Origin: Neocallimastix lanati (nom. inval.)
Taxonomy: Eukaryota; Neocallimastigomycota; Neocallimastigomycetes; Neocallimastigales; Neocallimastigaceae
DNA length: 31,661 bases
Reading direction: 5' to 3'
NCBI GenBank assembly: GCA_016946835.1
Contig: JACVTC010000404.1
Coordinates: forward strand, 1 to 31,661
Shown: piece after piece, positions 1 through 9,606 of the stretch
Position numbering within the stretch: the stretch's first letter is position 1
Layout of the letters: each line of letters begins with the position of its first letter
Program-made: the position numbers and the translations under genes
Notes under the pieces: generated by a model
Seen by the model: only the letters and a program-made list of their open reading frames with translations
What the model was told of the DNA's origin: nothing
The model's database searches: none

Positions 1-1669
1 ACATGTTGTATATGTTCATCCAATGTTTTGGAGTAGATTAAAATATCGTCCAAATATAGAATTACAGATTTTTCTAAGAATGGGCGTAAAACTGAATTTA
101 TAAATGATTGAAAAGTTGCAGGTGCATTTTTCAAACCGAAAGGCATTACGAGATATTCGTAATGACCATATTTTGTGCGGAAGGCGGTTTTGTATTCATC
201 ACCTTCACGTATACGTATTAAATTATACGCTGAACGTAAGTCAAGTTTTGTAAAATATTGTGCACCTTTGACTTTTTCGATAATATCATTGATTAGTGGT
301 AGAGGATATGAATTTCTGACTGTTACGTCGTTTAATTTTCTATAATCGACGCAAAGTCGTAAAGTACCATCTTTCTTTTTCTGGAAAAAATAGGATAACC
401 AGCAGGAGATTCAGAAAGACGTATAAAACCTTTTTTCTCGTTATCTTTAATGTATTGCTTTAATACTTCGTCCTCTTCTTCAGAAAGTGGGTAAATAGGG
501 CAGTAATGTAAGGTAGCATCCTTTTGTAGAACAATTTTACAGTCAACTAATCTGTGGGGAGGTAGTTTGTCAGCATTTTTCTTGCTAAAAACTTCAAATA
601 AGTCTCTATAAGGTTCCGGAATATCTTCAATTTTGTCTTCTTCTTCATCAATTTCATCATCTTCTTCAGTAAAAGTATCTTCAAAATTATTTAAAAATGA
701 ATAAATAAAAAGATTGTAATTAAATTTATTGAAATTTCGTTTTGAAATTACTTTATTTTTTGAAAAATTTTTTGTAGTAAAACAATTTTTATTATTGGTA
801 AATTTTTTGGTTACACGAAATTTTTTAAATTTATAATAATTTTTAAATTTTTTAGAATTTTTTGAAAAGTAATTTCTAAAATTGAATTTCGAATTTTTTC
901 TAAATTTTGAATAATAATTATAAAATTTTGAAGATGATTTATACTTAGGTGAATAATAATTATAATATGAATTTTTTGGTTTTATTGAATAAAAATTATT
1001 ATTAAAATATTTTTTGTGAAATTGTTTTTTGTTAAATTTCAATTTATTTGAAAAATATAAAAATTTTGGTTTTTTATTGAAAAAATTTTTAGAAAAAATT
1101 TTTGGAAAATTTTTATAATAATTAAAATTTGAAAAATTAATTTTATTATTTAAATTTGTTATAGATACTGATTTTTTCTTAAATGAATTGAAATTTAAAT
1201 TGGAGAAAATAAATTTATTTTTGTAATTAAATTGAATTTCATATTTATTCATAAATTTATTTCCAAGTAAAATATCTGTAGGTATTTTATCAGTAACTAA
1301 GAAACCATCTTTAAAAGTAGCAATGTAAAATTTATTATTGATTGAGATTCTTAATTGAAATTTCAAAACAACAATTTCTTTTATAAAAGCTGAGCCACTA
1401 ATTCCTTTTATTTCAATAGAATTAATAGCTTTATGCTTTTGTAAATTTAATTTTGATACTAAATCTTTAGAAATAAAATTGCAATAGGATCCACTATCTA
1501 AAATAGTTGAATATTTAGTAAATTTATTATTAAATTTATTTTCAATATTATTTAATTTTAGTGGAATAAAAGTTTTTAAAGTAAAAAATGTATTTGGTAA
1601 TTTTGGTATTTTTGTGGAGTCAAGTACTGGGAAATTATAATGATATGTTTTATGGTTTTGAACATTCAT
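1..1669 (-). pseudogene. pol: pol, unit A (partial: protease to reverse transcriptase, cut by window edge)
   Basis: This is the N-terminal part of the polyprotein, corresponding to residues 1-556 of the 1,321-residue consensus; the rest lies left of the window. It carries the retropepsin-like aspartic protease (LDSGS with the catalytic Asp at residue 58, ILLG at 133-136). A basic linker and an acidic patch (residues 335-349) follow. The reverse transcriptase has LDLRSAYN with Asp477 and YLDD with Asp541 and Asp542. One base is missing near 384-390 (the T in GGAATAAAA as read on the plus strand), so the frame breaks at about residue 428, before the RT catalytic motifs. The rest matches the other units. 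Expression is expected as a Gag-Pol fusion by -1 frameshifting, not from the Met at 1669, which has a T at position -3. Confidence 0.9.
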
Positions 1670-1702
1670 AGACTCCTTATGATGTTCATTAGTTAGTTTT
1701 TT
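1616..1702 (-). promoter_or_regulatory. Predicted -1 ribosomal frameshift signal at the gag-pol junction (unit A)
   Basis: On the minus strand the gag frame ends ACA-AAA-AAC-TAA. The heptamer A-AAA-AAC (plus 1696-1702) is the canonical X-XXY-YYZ slippery sequence in the gag frame and directly abuts the stop. After a 7-base spacer comes a stem, TGAACAT (1682-1688) pairing with ATGTTCA (1659-1665). It extends by CAT/ATG with one bulged A, leaving the 9-base loop AAGGAGTCT. The GGAGTC in the loop (1671-1676) is complementary to GACTCC at 1616-1621, which would form an H-type pseudoknot with a 37-base connecting loop. After a -1 slip the frame reads LTNEHHKES and then the first Met of pol, with no stop. 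Motif and pairings are seen in the sequence; frameshifting itself is inferred. Confidence 0.85.
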
Positions 1703-2700
1703 GTACTGACTTTTTTGACATTAGTAGTAGAATAATTACTACTATTATTGTTATTGTTGTTATTGTATTTATTATTATAATTATAATTTCTTGATGATTT
1801 GTAGGACGATTTTTTATTGGGTTTTTTATTAGTATTATTATTTCTATTACTGCTAATTTTACTTTTAATTTTAAAAGAATTTTCTAATAGGATACATTTT
1901 GTAATAATTGCTTCTAATGTATTTGGTAAATTTTCCATTTTCTTAATTTCTTCTTTAAATTTTGGGTGTAAACCATTGTAAAAAAATAGAGCAAGACTTT
2001 TATCTTCTAAATCTAATTGGTTACTATAGGCACGAAAACTTTCTATATATTGGTTGATGTTTCCATAGTTATGTTTTAATTCTAATAGTTGAATTTGAGC
2101 AAGTTTTTTACTTTCAACATTAGGGAAGGCAGCTTTTAAACCATCCAATAATTCTTGTAATGAAGCTGGTACCACATTACCTTTGTATTTTGTAAGATAC
2201 CAATTCCTAGCAGCATCTCTAAGTCTAGTTTTTACAAAATTAACACGAGCATCTGGTGGTAGTAAATTATTTGGATATGCCTTAAATGTTGCAGAACATA
2301 ATTCACAGAATAATTCAACTTCAGCTGGTACACCAGTAAACAATCCTGGATCTGGTACTTGTGCTATAGGATAGGTAATTCTTCCTCTCATAACTACATC
2401 ATTGTCTAGATCATAATTAGTAGAAGAGTCAGAACGTCCACTATCATCATTGCTATTATCGTCCCCAGGCCTCGGAGTTGCCCGTTGATGGATATATCTA
2501 TCTTGAATTTCATTTCTTAACATGGTAGCAATATTCTGGTTATTAGCAGCAATTTCTTGTTGAAATCTACCATACATTTGGGTAGCAAAAGCCTCTAAAT
2601 CAGTCCTACTAACAGCAGTTTGGTTCAAAGTTTGAAGTACTTCATTGATGGCAGTACCAAGTTCTTGCCTAAATCTTTCCATAAAATCTTGATTGGACAT
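1693..2700 (-). CDS. gag: Gag, retrotransposon capsid protein, 335 aa (unit A, intact)
   Basis: This is the structural protein that would assemble the virus-like particle in the cytoplasm. Residues 1-70 look helical and may oligomerise. Residues 78-103 form an acidic Asp/Ser/Asn linker. Residues about 118-275 match the retrotransposon Gag family in layout, with ARNWY around Trp167 and the FYNGLHPKFK block at 239-248. The tail (276-335) is basic and rich in Asn, Lys and Ser, including a run of seven Asn at 313-319 encoded by a trinucleotide-repeat tract. There is no CX2CX4HX4C zinc knuckle, so RNA binding would have to rest on the basic tail or on the basic linker in Pol. The start has A at -3 (TTAGCATGT), a good eukaryotic context. 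The stop overlaps the frameshift signal. Confidence 0.93.
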   Translation of the reverse strand: MSNQDFMERFRQELGTAINEVLQTLNQTAVSRTDLEAFATQMYGRFQQEIAANNQNIATMLRNEIQDRYIHQRATPRPGDDNSNDDSGRSDSSTNYDLDNDVVMRGRITYPIAQVPDPGLFTGVPAEVELFCELCSATFKAYPNNLLPPDARVNFVKTRLRDAARNWYLTKYKGNVVPASLQELLDGLKAAFPNVESKKLAQIQLLELKHNYGNINQYIESFRAYSNQLDLEDKSLALFFYNGLHPKFKEEIKKMENLPNTLEAIITKCILLENSFKIKSKISSNRNNNTNKKPNKKSSYKSSRNYNYNNKYNNNNNNNSSNYSTTNVKKVSTKN

Positions 2701-3797
2701 GCTAAGGTAGTTACCAAAATTCGGTAAGATTATTGTAAAGGATTTCTAATGTGGGTTAGAAATATATAAATTTTAAATAATTTAACTAGGTCAACAAGTC
2801 CTTATATAGTAATAAAAAGGATTAGATTCTTATAAAATATTGATCAAATAATTATTGAAATAAAAGAATACTTTTTATTATAATAAACACTAATAAAATA
2901 TTATAAAAATATATTTAAAAGTTTCTTTTTTATATTTATAACTTTTATTTATAATTATTATTAATTAATTATTATTATTACTATAATAGATTATTCTTAT
3001 ATTAATAATCTTACAAAGATTTAATTCTAAATCAAATTAATGTCTTTTTATATTATTTTCTAAAAATAATTATTATAATAATATTTATTTAATACATGTA
3101 TTTTTTATATATATAAAACTAAACTATTTAATTAATAAACTATCTAAATAAAATATAAAACTAAAGGAGATATTGTTTTTATTATTCATTATTCATAAGA
3201 CTAGTCATTTTCATTATTCATATTGAGTCAGAATATTATTCTAAAGTCATTATCTAAATAATTATAACTAATAAAAATAAAACATAATTGTTAGTAAAAA
3301 TATAATATAATAATTCGTATTTAAACATAATATAATTATTTGTTATTAATGGATAAATTATATAATAATTTGTATAGTAATGGATTAATTATTAAGGGGC
3401 CCTATCAAAATAATTTCTCCAATATTATATATATATTATTGATATTTATCCAAAACTTTGAATCACGATATCTCGTGAACCAGTGGAGATATCGAGCTAA
3501 AAATTTGATATTTTTCTTCTCGGAAGCTAAAGCTTCCGAATGAGCATAATACCAAGCGCGAAACTCAATTATTTGGCGAGATATGACTCATTGAAGTGAG
3601 TCTTAAATCACACATTATTTTATTATTTAATTATTGAAAAATTTAAAATAAATTTTTATATTTAAATTGTTTAATATGAATCATATTTAGTAATAATAAA
3701 TAATATAATATTATATAATGAATTAATGACGATTGAATAATATTTTTGTTTGCAATTCCAAAGTGATTTCAAACTAAATCACCTCGTAATCGCGACA
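2701..3797 (-). repeat. Shared LTR plus gag leader between units A and B
   Basis: This noncoding stretch is both the 5' LTR and leader of unit A and the 3' LTR of unit B. The outer border is placed at 3797 because the minus strand there reads a polypurine tract and then TGTCGCGATTACG, and because the right end of the array diverges from the other copies four bases inside this point. The inner border is not visible: with shared LTRs nothing is duplicated. A candidate is GACA ending at 3041, the inverted match to TGTC, giving 757 bp. No tRNA-type TGG primer site follows it. A TATA-like tract, TATATATAAAAAA on the minus strand at 3101-3115, is a weak promoter candidate in such AT-rich DNA. The GC-richer core is described separately. 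Confidence 0.75.
3466..3602. promoter_or_regulatory. Hairpin-rich, GC-richer core of the LTR
   Basis: Within an otherwise very AT-rich LTR this segment holds three perfect inverted repeats. CGATATCTC (3466-3474) pairs with GAGATATCG (3486-3494) around an 11-base loop. TCGGAAGCT (3520-3528) and AGCTTCCGA (3531-3539) form a near-continuous palindrome. GACTCA (3585-3590) pairs with TGAGTC (3597-3602) around six bases. The same segment recurs in every LTR of the array; the copy near 24230 has one A fewer, outside the arms. Such sites could bind regulatory factors or fold in the RNA (packaging, polyadenylation, R-region structure). The sequence does not say which. Confidence 0.5.
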
Positions 3798-3808
3798 TCG
3801 CTCCTCCT
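3798..3808 (-). other. Polypurine tract preceding the unit B 3' LTR
   Basis: The minus strand reads AGGAGGAGCGA immediately before TGTC. A short purine run abutting the 3' LTR is where plus-strand DNA synthesis starts in LTR retrotransposons. It stands out from the surrounding AT-only DNA and fixes the LTR start. Confidence 0.7.
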
Positions 3809-4615
3809 GAAGAATCGAATTCCAGGCGATTGAATAATTCATATATTAGGAATATACATGATAATATATTATGATTGACTCAATATATAGTTGAAATATA
3901 ATTACAATATATAATATTGAAAAATTATTGAATAGAAATTAACATATTAAAATATTGAAATATAGTTCCATATATGGTGAAAAATTTTTATCATAAATTC
4001 TAATTAATAATATTTTGTTGAAAATTTAAACTCTACTTATTATAGAATTGCATAAATTTAATTTAAATAAATTAAAAATTTCAAAAAAATAAATTTTTTA
4101 TTTGAATATTATATATAATTGATTTTTAATAATATTTTTAATAATAAAATATATTCTTGAAAAATTTATTATAAAATTATTGATATATAGAAAAATTTTA
4201 AAATTTTTTGAAAAAGCTGATTTTACTGAATTTTTTGTAAAATATAATTATTGAGATCTATTTTATTTTTTATCTGTAAAATGTGAAATTTGAAATTTAA
4301 GTAATTTTACTTGTAAATTTTAATATTGTATAATTATTTTTATATATTTTATAATAAAGATTTTGTGTAATTTATTTTTGAATATGCTCAAGTTAATTTT
4401 TTGAAATAAACTAAAAATTTAGTTTTAATTATTTTTTAATTATTTTTAATAAAATAAAATTGAAAAAATTTTTGAAATTGAAATTCCATTTATTTGAAAT
4501 TATTTTTGAAATTTAAATTTAATTAGTGAGATGAGTTTATGAAAATAATAAATTTGTATTACTAAGTTGATTTTTGGTACTTTATTATAAAAATTGATTA
4601 ATAAATTGCTTTGTT
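3798..4615 (-). other. AT-rich 3' untranslated region of unit B
   Basis: About 0.8 kb between the pol stop and the LTR. It is almost pure A/T with many short A and T runs. I see no reading frame, RNA gene or additional domain in it apart from the polypurine tract at its LTR end. It is long for a Ty3/Gypsy 3' untranslated region. Confidence 0.7.
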
Positions 4616-7600
4616 TTAGAATTTCCTGATACTTTTGTTGAAATTAATTAACATTTCTTGATATTGAATATCATTTTCGATAACTGATGCTGGAACCCAG
4701 TTACATTGTTGTTTATAGTTGTATCTAACTTTGTATTCATACCTTTTCTCTTTGTAATTTGGCCTAAAGTCTAAGATTTCAGTTATTCTAGCGGCTGTTT
4801 CTCTATACCTTGTCCTCCCTTTGAATTTTTCAGGAGTTGGAACATACGGTTCTAACTCAGAAACATGGAAAATTGGATAATGTTTTGGGAATGGAGATTT
4901 AGAAATATCTATTCTATAATACCATTCTTTAAAACTTCTAAAACTTTATATGGTCCATACTTACGAGGAGCTAATTTAGCTGATTCAGCGGTAGTAAATG
5001 CTGGTGGAGCATTAACCCAAACTTTTTCACCTTCTTTAAATTCAGGAGCAATCATTCTTTTCTTGTCTGCAGCTCTTTTGTAAAGATCTTGAGCTCTTAA
5101 TAAGACTTCTTTGACATGTAAAAAGTTTTTTCCTACATCTTCGATATATTCGAAATTAGAATTAGATCCTTGAATAAAAATATTTCGTCCATTGGTGGAT
5201 GGAAACCATAATTAATGAAAAATGGAGTTTGTTTTGTAGACTCATGAACTGAATTGTTATAAACAAATTCTGCTAAATGTAGCCATTTAATCCAGTCATC
5301 ATGGAAGAATGCTCTAGTGTAGCATCGTAAATATTGTGCGATGAATGAATTACATCTCTCAACCTGTCCAACAGTTTCGTGGTGATCAGTAGTTGCTATT
5401 TTTGAAGCAATTCTAAGTTTTTCTAATATTTCTGTCCATAAAGCACTTGTAAATTGAGAACCTCTATCAGAGTAAATGTCAGAAGGTAAACCGTGAATCC
5501 TAAATATTTCTTTTAAAAATGCTTCAGCAGTTTCTTCAGCTGTAGGTATAATTTTAAATGGTATTAAGTGAATCATTTTGAAAATCGATCCACAACCACC
5601 ATAATTACTGTGTATTTTTAGATTCAGGTAGACCGCATAAAAATCAATTTCGATCGATCTCCAAGGTCGATCTGGAATTTCAAGTGGTCGTAAAAAATCA
5701 TACTTTTTATGTCTACTAGCCTTATTTCTTGCACAGTTTTCGCATGAATTAACGAAACTTGTTATATCTTGATGCATTTTTGGCCACCAAAAATTTCTCA
5801 TAATCAATTCTTCTGTACGTCGAATACCAAGATGACCTGCTGCGGGATTTTCATGATACCTTTTTAATATTTCTAGTCTTAATTTTTCAGGAACATAAAT
5901 TAAATTACCATACCATATCATATTATTTTTAATTTTAAATTTATTCATCTTTCTAAAAGGTCGGTAGTAGTATCCTTGACTAGCATTAATTGGACCAAAG
6001 TAATGATAGATATCATCAGCAGTACTATCAGTTTAGTTGCTTCAATTATTTCTTCAATAAGTGTGTTGGAAATACCCATTAAACATGAAGATGGATCAAT
6101 ATTACTACTGTCTAAGATATATTCTGGTTGTTCATATTCGGGTTTTTGTAAATAATCTGGTCTGCGAGATAAACTATCCGGTTTTCCATTCTTTTTTTCC
6201 TTGTCGATAAATTAATTGGAAGTTAAATTCTTGAAAGAACATGTGCCAACGTTGTTGCCGTTGGTTGCCTACCTTTCCGCCTAAAGTATAAATTAAATTT
6301 TTATGGTCAGTAAAGACCGTAACTTGATGTTTTGCACCAAGTAATAAATGTCGCCAGTTGGAAAAAGCACATTTTATTGCTAAAAGTTCTTTTTCAGTGA
6401 TTGAGTAATTTACTTCTACATTTGATAAACTTCTTGAATAGTAAGCAACAGGGTGAAGTTTACCTTCATCATCCTTTTGAGATAGAATACCACCTATTGC
6501 ATAGTTGCTAGCATCACACTCAACAATAAATGGTTTACTTGGGTCTGGATGTATTAATACAGGAGCGGTAGTAAGTCTATTTTTTAATTCTTGAAAAGCA
6601 TTTTCGCATTTGTTATCCCAAATAAATTTATTATTTTTCTTTGTTAGGTTGTGTAGTGGTCTGGCGATTTGTGCAAAATTTTCTACAAACCTTCTGTAGT
6701 AGTTACAAAGACCGACAAAACGTTGTACATCCTTAACACATGTGGGAGTAGGCCATTCTTTCACAGATTTAATCTTTTCTGGATCGGTAGATATACCTTT
6801 TCCTGAAATTACATATCCTAAAATTGAACTTCATCTTTGTGGAATTCACATTTCTTTAATTTAGCGTATAAATTATTTTCTAATAATTTTTGTAAAACTT
6901 CGCGAACATGTTGTATATGTTCATCCAATGTTTTGGAGTAGATTAAAATATCGTCCAAATATAGAATTACAGATTTTTCTAAGAATGGGCGTAAAACTGA
7001 ATTTATAAATGATTGAAAAGTTGCAGGTGCATTTTTCAAACCGAAAGGCATTACGAGATATTCGTAATGACCATATTTTGTGCGGAAGGCGGTTTTGTAT
7101 TCATCACCTTCACGTATACGTATTAAATTATACGCTGAACGTAAGTCAAGTTTTGTAAAATATTGTGCACCTTTGACTTTTTCGATAATATCATTGATTA
7201 GTGGTAGAGGATATGAATTTCTGACTGTTACGTCGTTTAATTTTCTATAATCGACGCAAAGTCGTAAAGTACCATCTTTCTTTTTCTGGAATAAAATAGG
7301 ATAACCAGCAGGAGATTCAGAAAGACGTATAAAACCTTTTTTCTCGTTATCTTTAATGTATTGCTTTAATACTTCGTCCTCTTCTTCAGAAAGTGGGTAA
7401 ATAGGGCAGTAATGTAAGGTAGCATCCTTTTGTAGAACAATTTTACAGTCAACTAATCTGTGGGGAGGTAGTTTGTCAGCATTTTTCTTGCTAAAAACTT
7501 CAAATAAGTCTCTATAAGGTTCCGGAATATCTTCAATTTTGTCTTCTTCTTCATCAATTTCATCATCTTCTTCAGTAAAAGTATCTTCAAAATTATTTAA

Positions 7601-8575
7601 AAATGAATAAATAAAAAGATTGTAATTAAATTTATTGAAATTTCGTTTTGAAATTACTTTATTTTTTGAAAAATTTTTTGTAGTAAAACAATTTTTATTA
7701 TTGGTAAATTTTTTGGTTACACGAAATTTTTTAAATTTATAATAATTTTTAAATTTTTTAGAATTTTTTGAAAAGTAATTTCTAAAATTGAATTTCGAAT
7801 TTTTTCTAAATTTTGAATAATAATTATAAAATTTTGAAGATGATTTATACTTAGGTGAATAATAATTATAATATGAATTTTTTGGTTTTATTGAATAAAA
7901 ATTATTATTAAAATATTTTTTGTGAAATTGTTTTTTGTTAAATTTCAATTTATTTGAAAAATATAAAAATTTTGGTTTTTTATTGAAAAAATTTTTAGAA
8001 AAAATTTTTGGAAAATTTTTATAATAATTAAAATTTGAAAAATTAATTTTATTATTTAAATTTGTTATAGATACTGATTTTTTCTTAAATGAATTGAAAT
8101 TTAAATTGGAGAAAATAAATTTATTTTTGTAATTAAATTGAATTTCATATTTATTCATAAATTTATTTCCAAGTAAAATATCTGTAGGTATTTTATCAGT
8201 AACTAAGAAACCATCTTTAAAAGTAGCAATGTAAAATTTATTATTGATTGAGATTCTTAATTGAAATTTCAAAACAACAATTTCTTTTATAAAAGCTGAG
8301 CCACTAATTCCTTTTATTTCAATAGAATTAATAGCTTTATGCTTTTGTAAATTTAATTTTGATACTAAATCTTTAGAAATAAAATTGCAATAGGATCCAC
8401 TATCTAAAATAGTTGAATATTTAGTAAATTTATTATTAAATTTATTTTCAATATTATTTAATTTTAGTGGAATAAAAGTTTTTAAAGTAAAAAATGTATT
8501 TGGTAATTTTGGTATTTTTGTGGAGTCAAGTACTGGGAAATTATAATGATATGTTTTATGGTTTTGAACATTCAT
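4616..8575 (-). pseudogene. pol: pol, unit B (all domains present, several frameshifts)
   Basis: This is the complete polyprotein region: protease, RT, RNase H, integrase, GPY/F and chromodomain in the usual Ty3/Gypsy order. The frame is open from residue 1 to about 585 (8575 to 6818) and breaks at an A4 run (6820-6823) where units D and E have A5. Further changes are one extra T at 6192-6198, one T lost at 6032-6034, A or T losses at 5639-5643, 5615-5619 and 5576-5579, a G lost at 5172, and a T lost near 4919. The three losses at 5576-5643 cancel each other, replacing about 21 residues of the integrase core just after the first catalytic Asp while keeping the flanks in frame. As written it cannot make a working Pol. 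All changes are run-length changes, so sequencing error is the leading explanation. Confidence 0.9.
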
Positions 8576-8608
8576 AGACTCCTTATGATGTTCATTAGTT
8601 AGTTTTTT
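8522..8608 (-). promoter_or_regulatory. Predicted -1 frameshift signal, unit B
   Basis: Same elements as in unit A. A-AAA-AAC lies at 8602-8608 and a 7-base spacer follows. The stem arms are at 8588-8594 and 8565-8571. GGAGTC in the loop at 8577-8582 can pair with GACTCC at 8522-8527. No base differs from unit A. Confidence 0.85.
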
Positions 8609-9606
8609 GTACTGACTTTTTTGACATTAGTAGTAGAATAATTACTACTATTATTGTTATTGTTGTTATTGTATTTATTATTATAATTATAATTTCTTGA
8701 TGATTTGTAGGACGATTTTTTATTGGGTTTTTTATTAGTATTATTATTTCTATTACTGCTAATTTTACTTTTAATTTTAAAAGAATTTTCTAATAGGATA
8801 CATTTTGTAATAATTGCTTCTAATGTATTTGGTAAATTTTCCATTTTCTTAATTTCTTCTTTAAATTTTGGGTGTAAACCATTGTAAAAAAATAGAGCAA
8901 GACTTTTATCTTCTAAATCTAATTGGTTACTATAGGCACGAAAACTTTCTATATATTGGTTGATGTTTCCATAGTTATGTTTTAATTCTAATAGTTGAAT
9001 TTGAGCAAGTTTTTTACTTTCAACATTAGGGAAGGCAGCTTTTAAACCATCCAATAATTCTTGTAATGAAGCTGGTACCACATTACCTTTGTATTTTGTA
9101 AGATACCAATTCCTAGCAGCATCTCTAAGTCTAGTTTTTACAAAATTAACACGAGCATCTGGTGGTAGTAAATTATTTGGATATGCCTTAAATGTTGCAG
9201 AACATAATTCACAGAATAATTCAACTTCAGCTGGTACACCAGTAAACAATCCTGGATCTGGTACTTGTGCTATAGGATAGGTAATTCTTCCTCTCATAAC
9301 TACATCATTGTCTAGATCATAATTAGTAGAAGAGTCAGAACGTCCACTATCATCATTGCTATTATCGTCCCCAGGCCTCGGAGTTGCCCGTTGATGGATA
9401 TATCTATCTTGAATTTCATTTCTTAACATGGTAGCAATATTCTGGTTATTAGCAGCAATTTCTTGTTGAAATCTACCATACATTTGGGTAGCAAAAGCCT
9501 CTAAATCAGTCCTACTAACAGCAGTTTGGTTCAAAGTTTGAAGTACTTCATTGATGGCAGTACCAAGTTCTTGCCTAAATCTTTCCATAAAATCTTGATT
9601 GGACAT
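8599..9606 (-). CDS. gag: Gag, 335 aa (unit B, intact)
   Basis: The protein is identical to the unit A Gag: helical N-terminus, acidic linker at 78-103, capsid-type Gag domain at about 118-275 and a basic Asn/Lys-rich tail without a zinc knuckle. The start is at the ATG with A at -3. The stop TAA directly follows the A-AAA-AAC slippery heptamer, so a fraction of ribosomes would read on into pol. The intact frame next to a heavily interrupted pol shows how patchy the indels are. Confidence 0.93.
   Translation of the reverse strand: MSNQDFMERFRQELGTAINEVLQTLNQTAVSRTDLEAFATQMYGRFQQEIAANNQNIATMLRNEIQDRYIHQRATPRPGDDNSNDDSGRSDSSTNYDLDNDVVMRGRITYPIAQVPDPGLFTGVPAEVELFCELCSATFKAYPNNLLPPDARVNFVKTRLRDAARNWYLTKYKGNVVPASLQELLDGLKAAFPNVESKKLAQIQLLELKHNYGNINQYIESFRAYSNQLDLEDKSLALFFYNGLHPKFKEEIKKMENLPNTLEAIITKCILLENSFKIKSKISSNRNNNTNKKPNKKSSYKSSRNYNYNNKYNNNNNNNSSNYSTTNVKKVSTKN

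Noticed and set aside
1720-1790. Trinucleotide repeat tract as an independent microsatellite feature
   Set aside because: It codes in frame for the Asn/Ser-rich Gag tail and has the same length in all units, so it is described with gag.
2183-2374. Plus-strand reading frame of 63 codons inside gag, present in every unit
   Set aside because: It is the antisense shadow of the conserved Gag domain; composition and position are explained by gag.
2706-2716. TGGTAACTACC on the minus strand as a tRNA-type primer-binding site
   Set aside because: It begins with TGG but lies only about six bases before the gag ATG and does not follow a CA-ended LTR. It sits in a small local hairpin (TTACC/GGTAA) and would imply a tRNA with an unusual acceptor stem.
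3475-3505. Internal Pol III promoter (A box TAGCTCGATATC and a B box-like GGTTCACGAG) in the LTR on the minus strand
   Set aside because: The spacing is too short, the B box match is poor, and both words are parts of the perfect inverted repeat.
3340-3543. Plus-strand reading frame of 67 codons in the LTR, repeated in several units
   Set aside because: It lies over the LTR hairpin core, has no recognisable protein features and is opposite in direction to the element. It recurs only because the LTR recurs.
3801-3825. Hammerhead-like CTGAAGA...GAA near the LTR edge on the plus strand
   Set aside because: No stem II can form between the two core boxes and the cleavage-site side is absent. The bases are explained by the polypurine tract.
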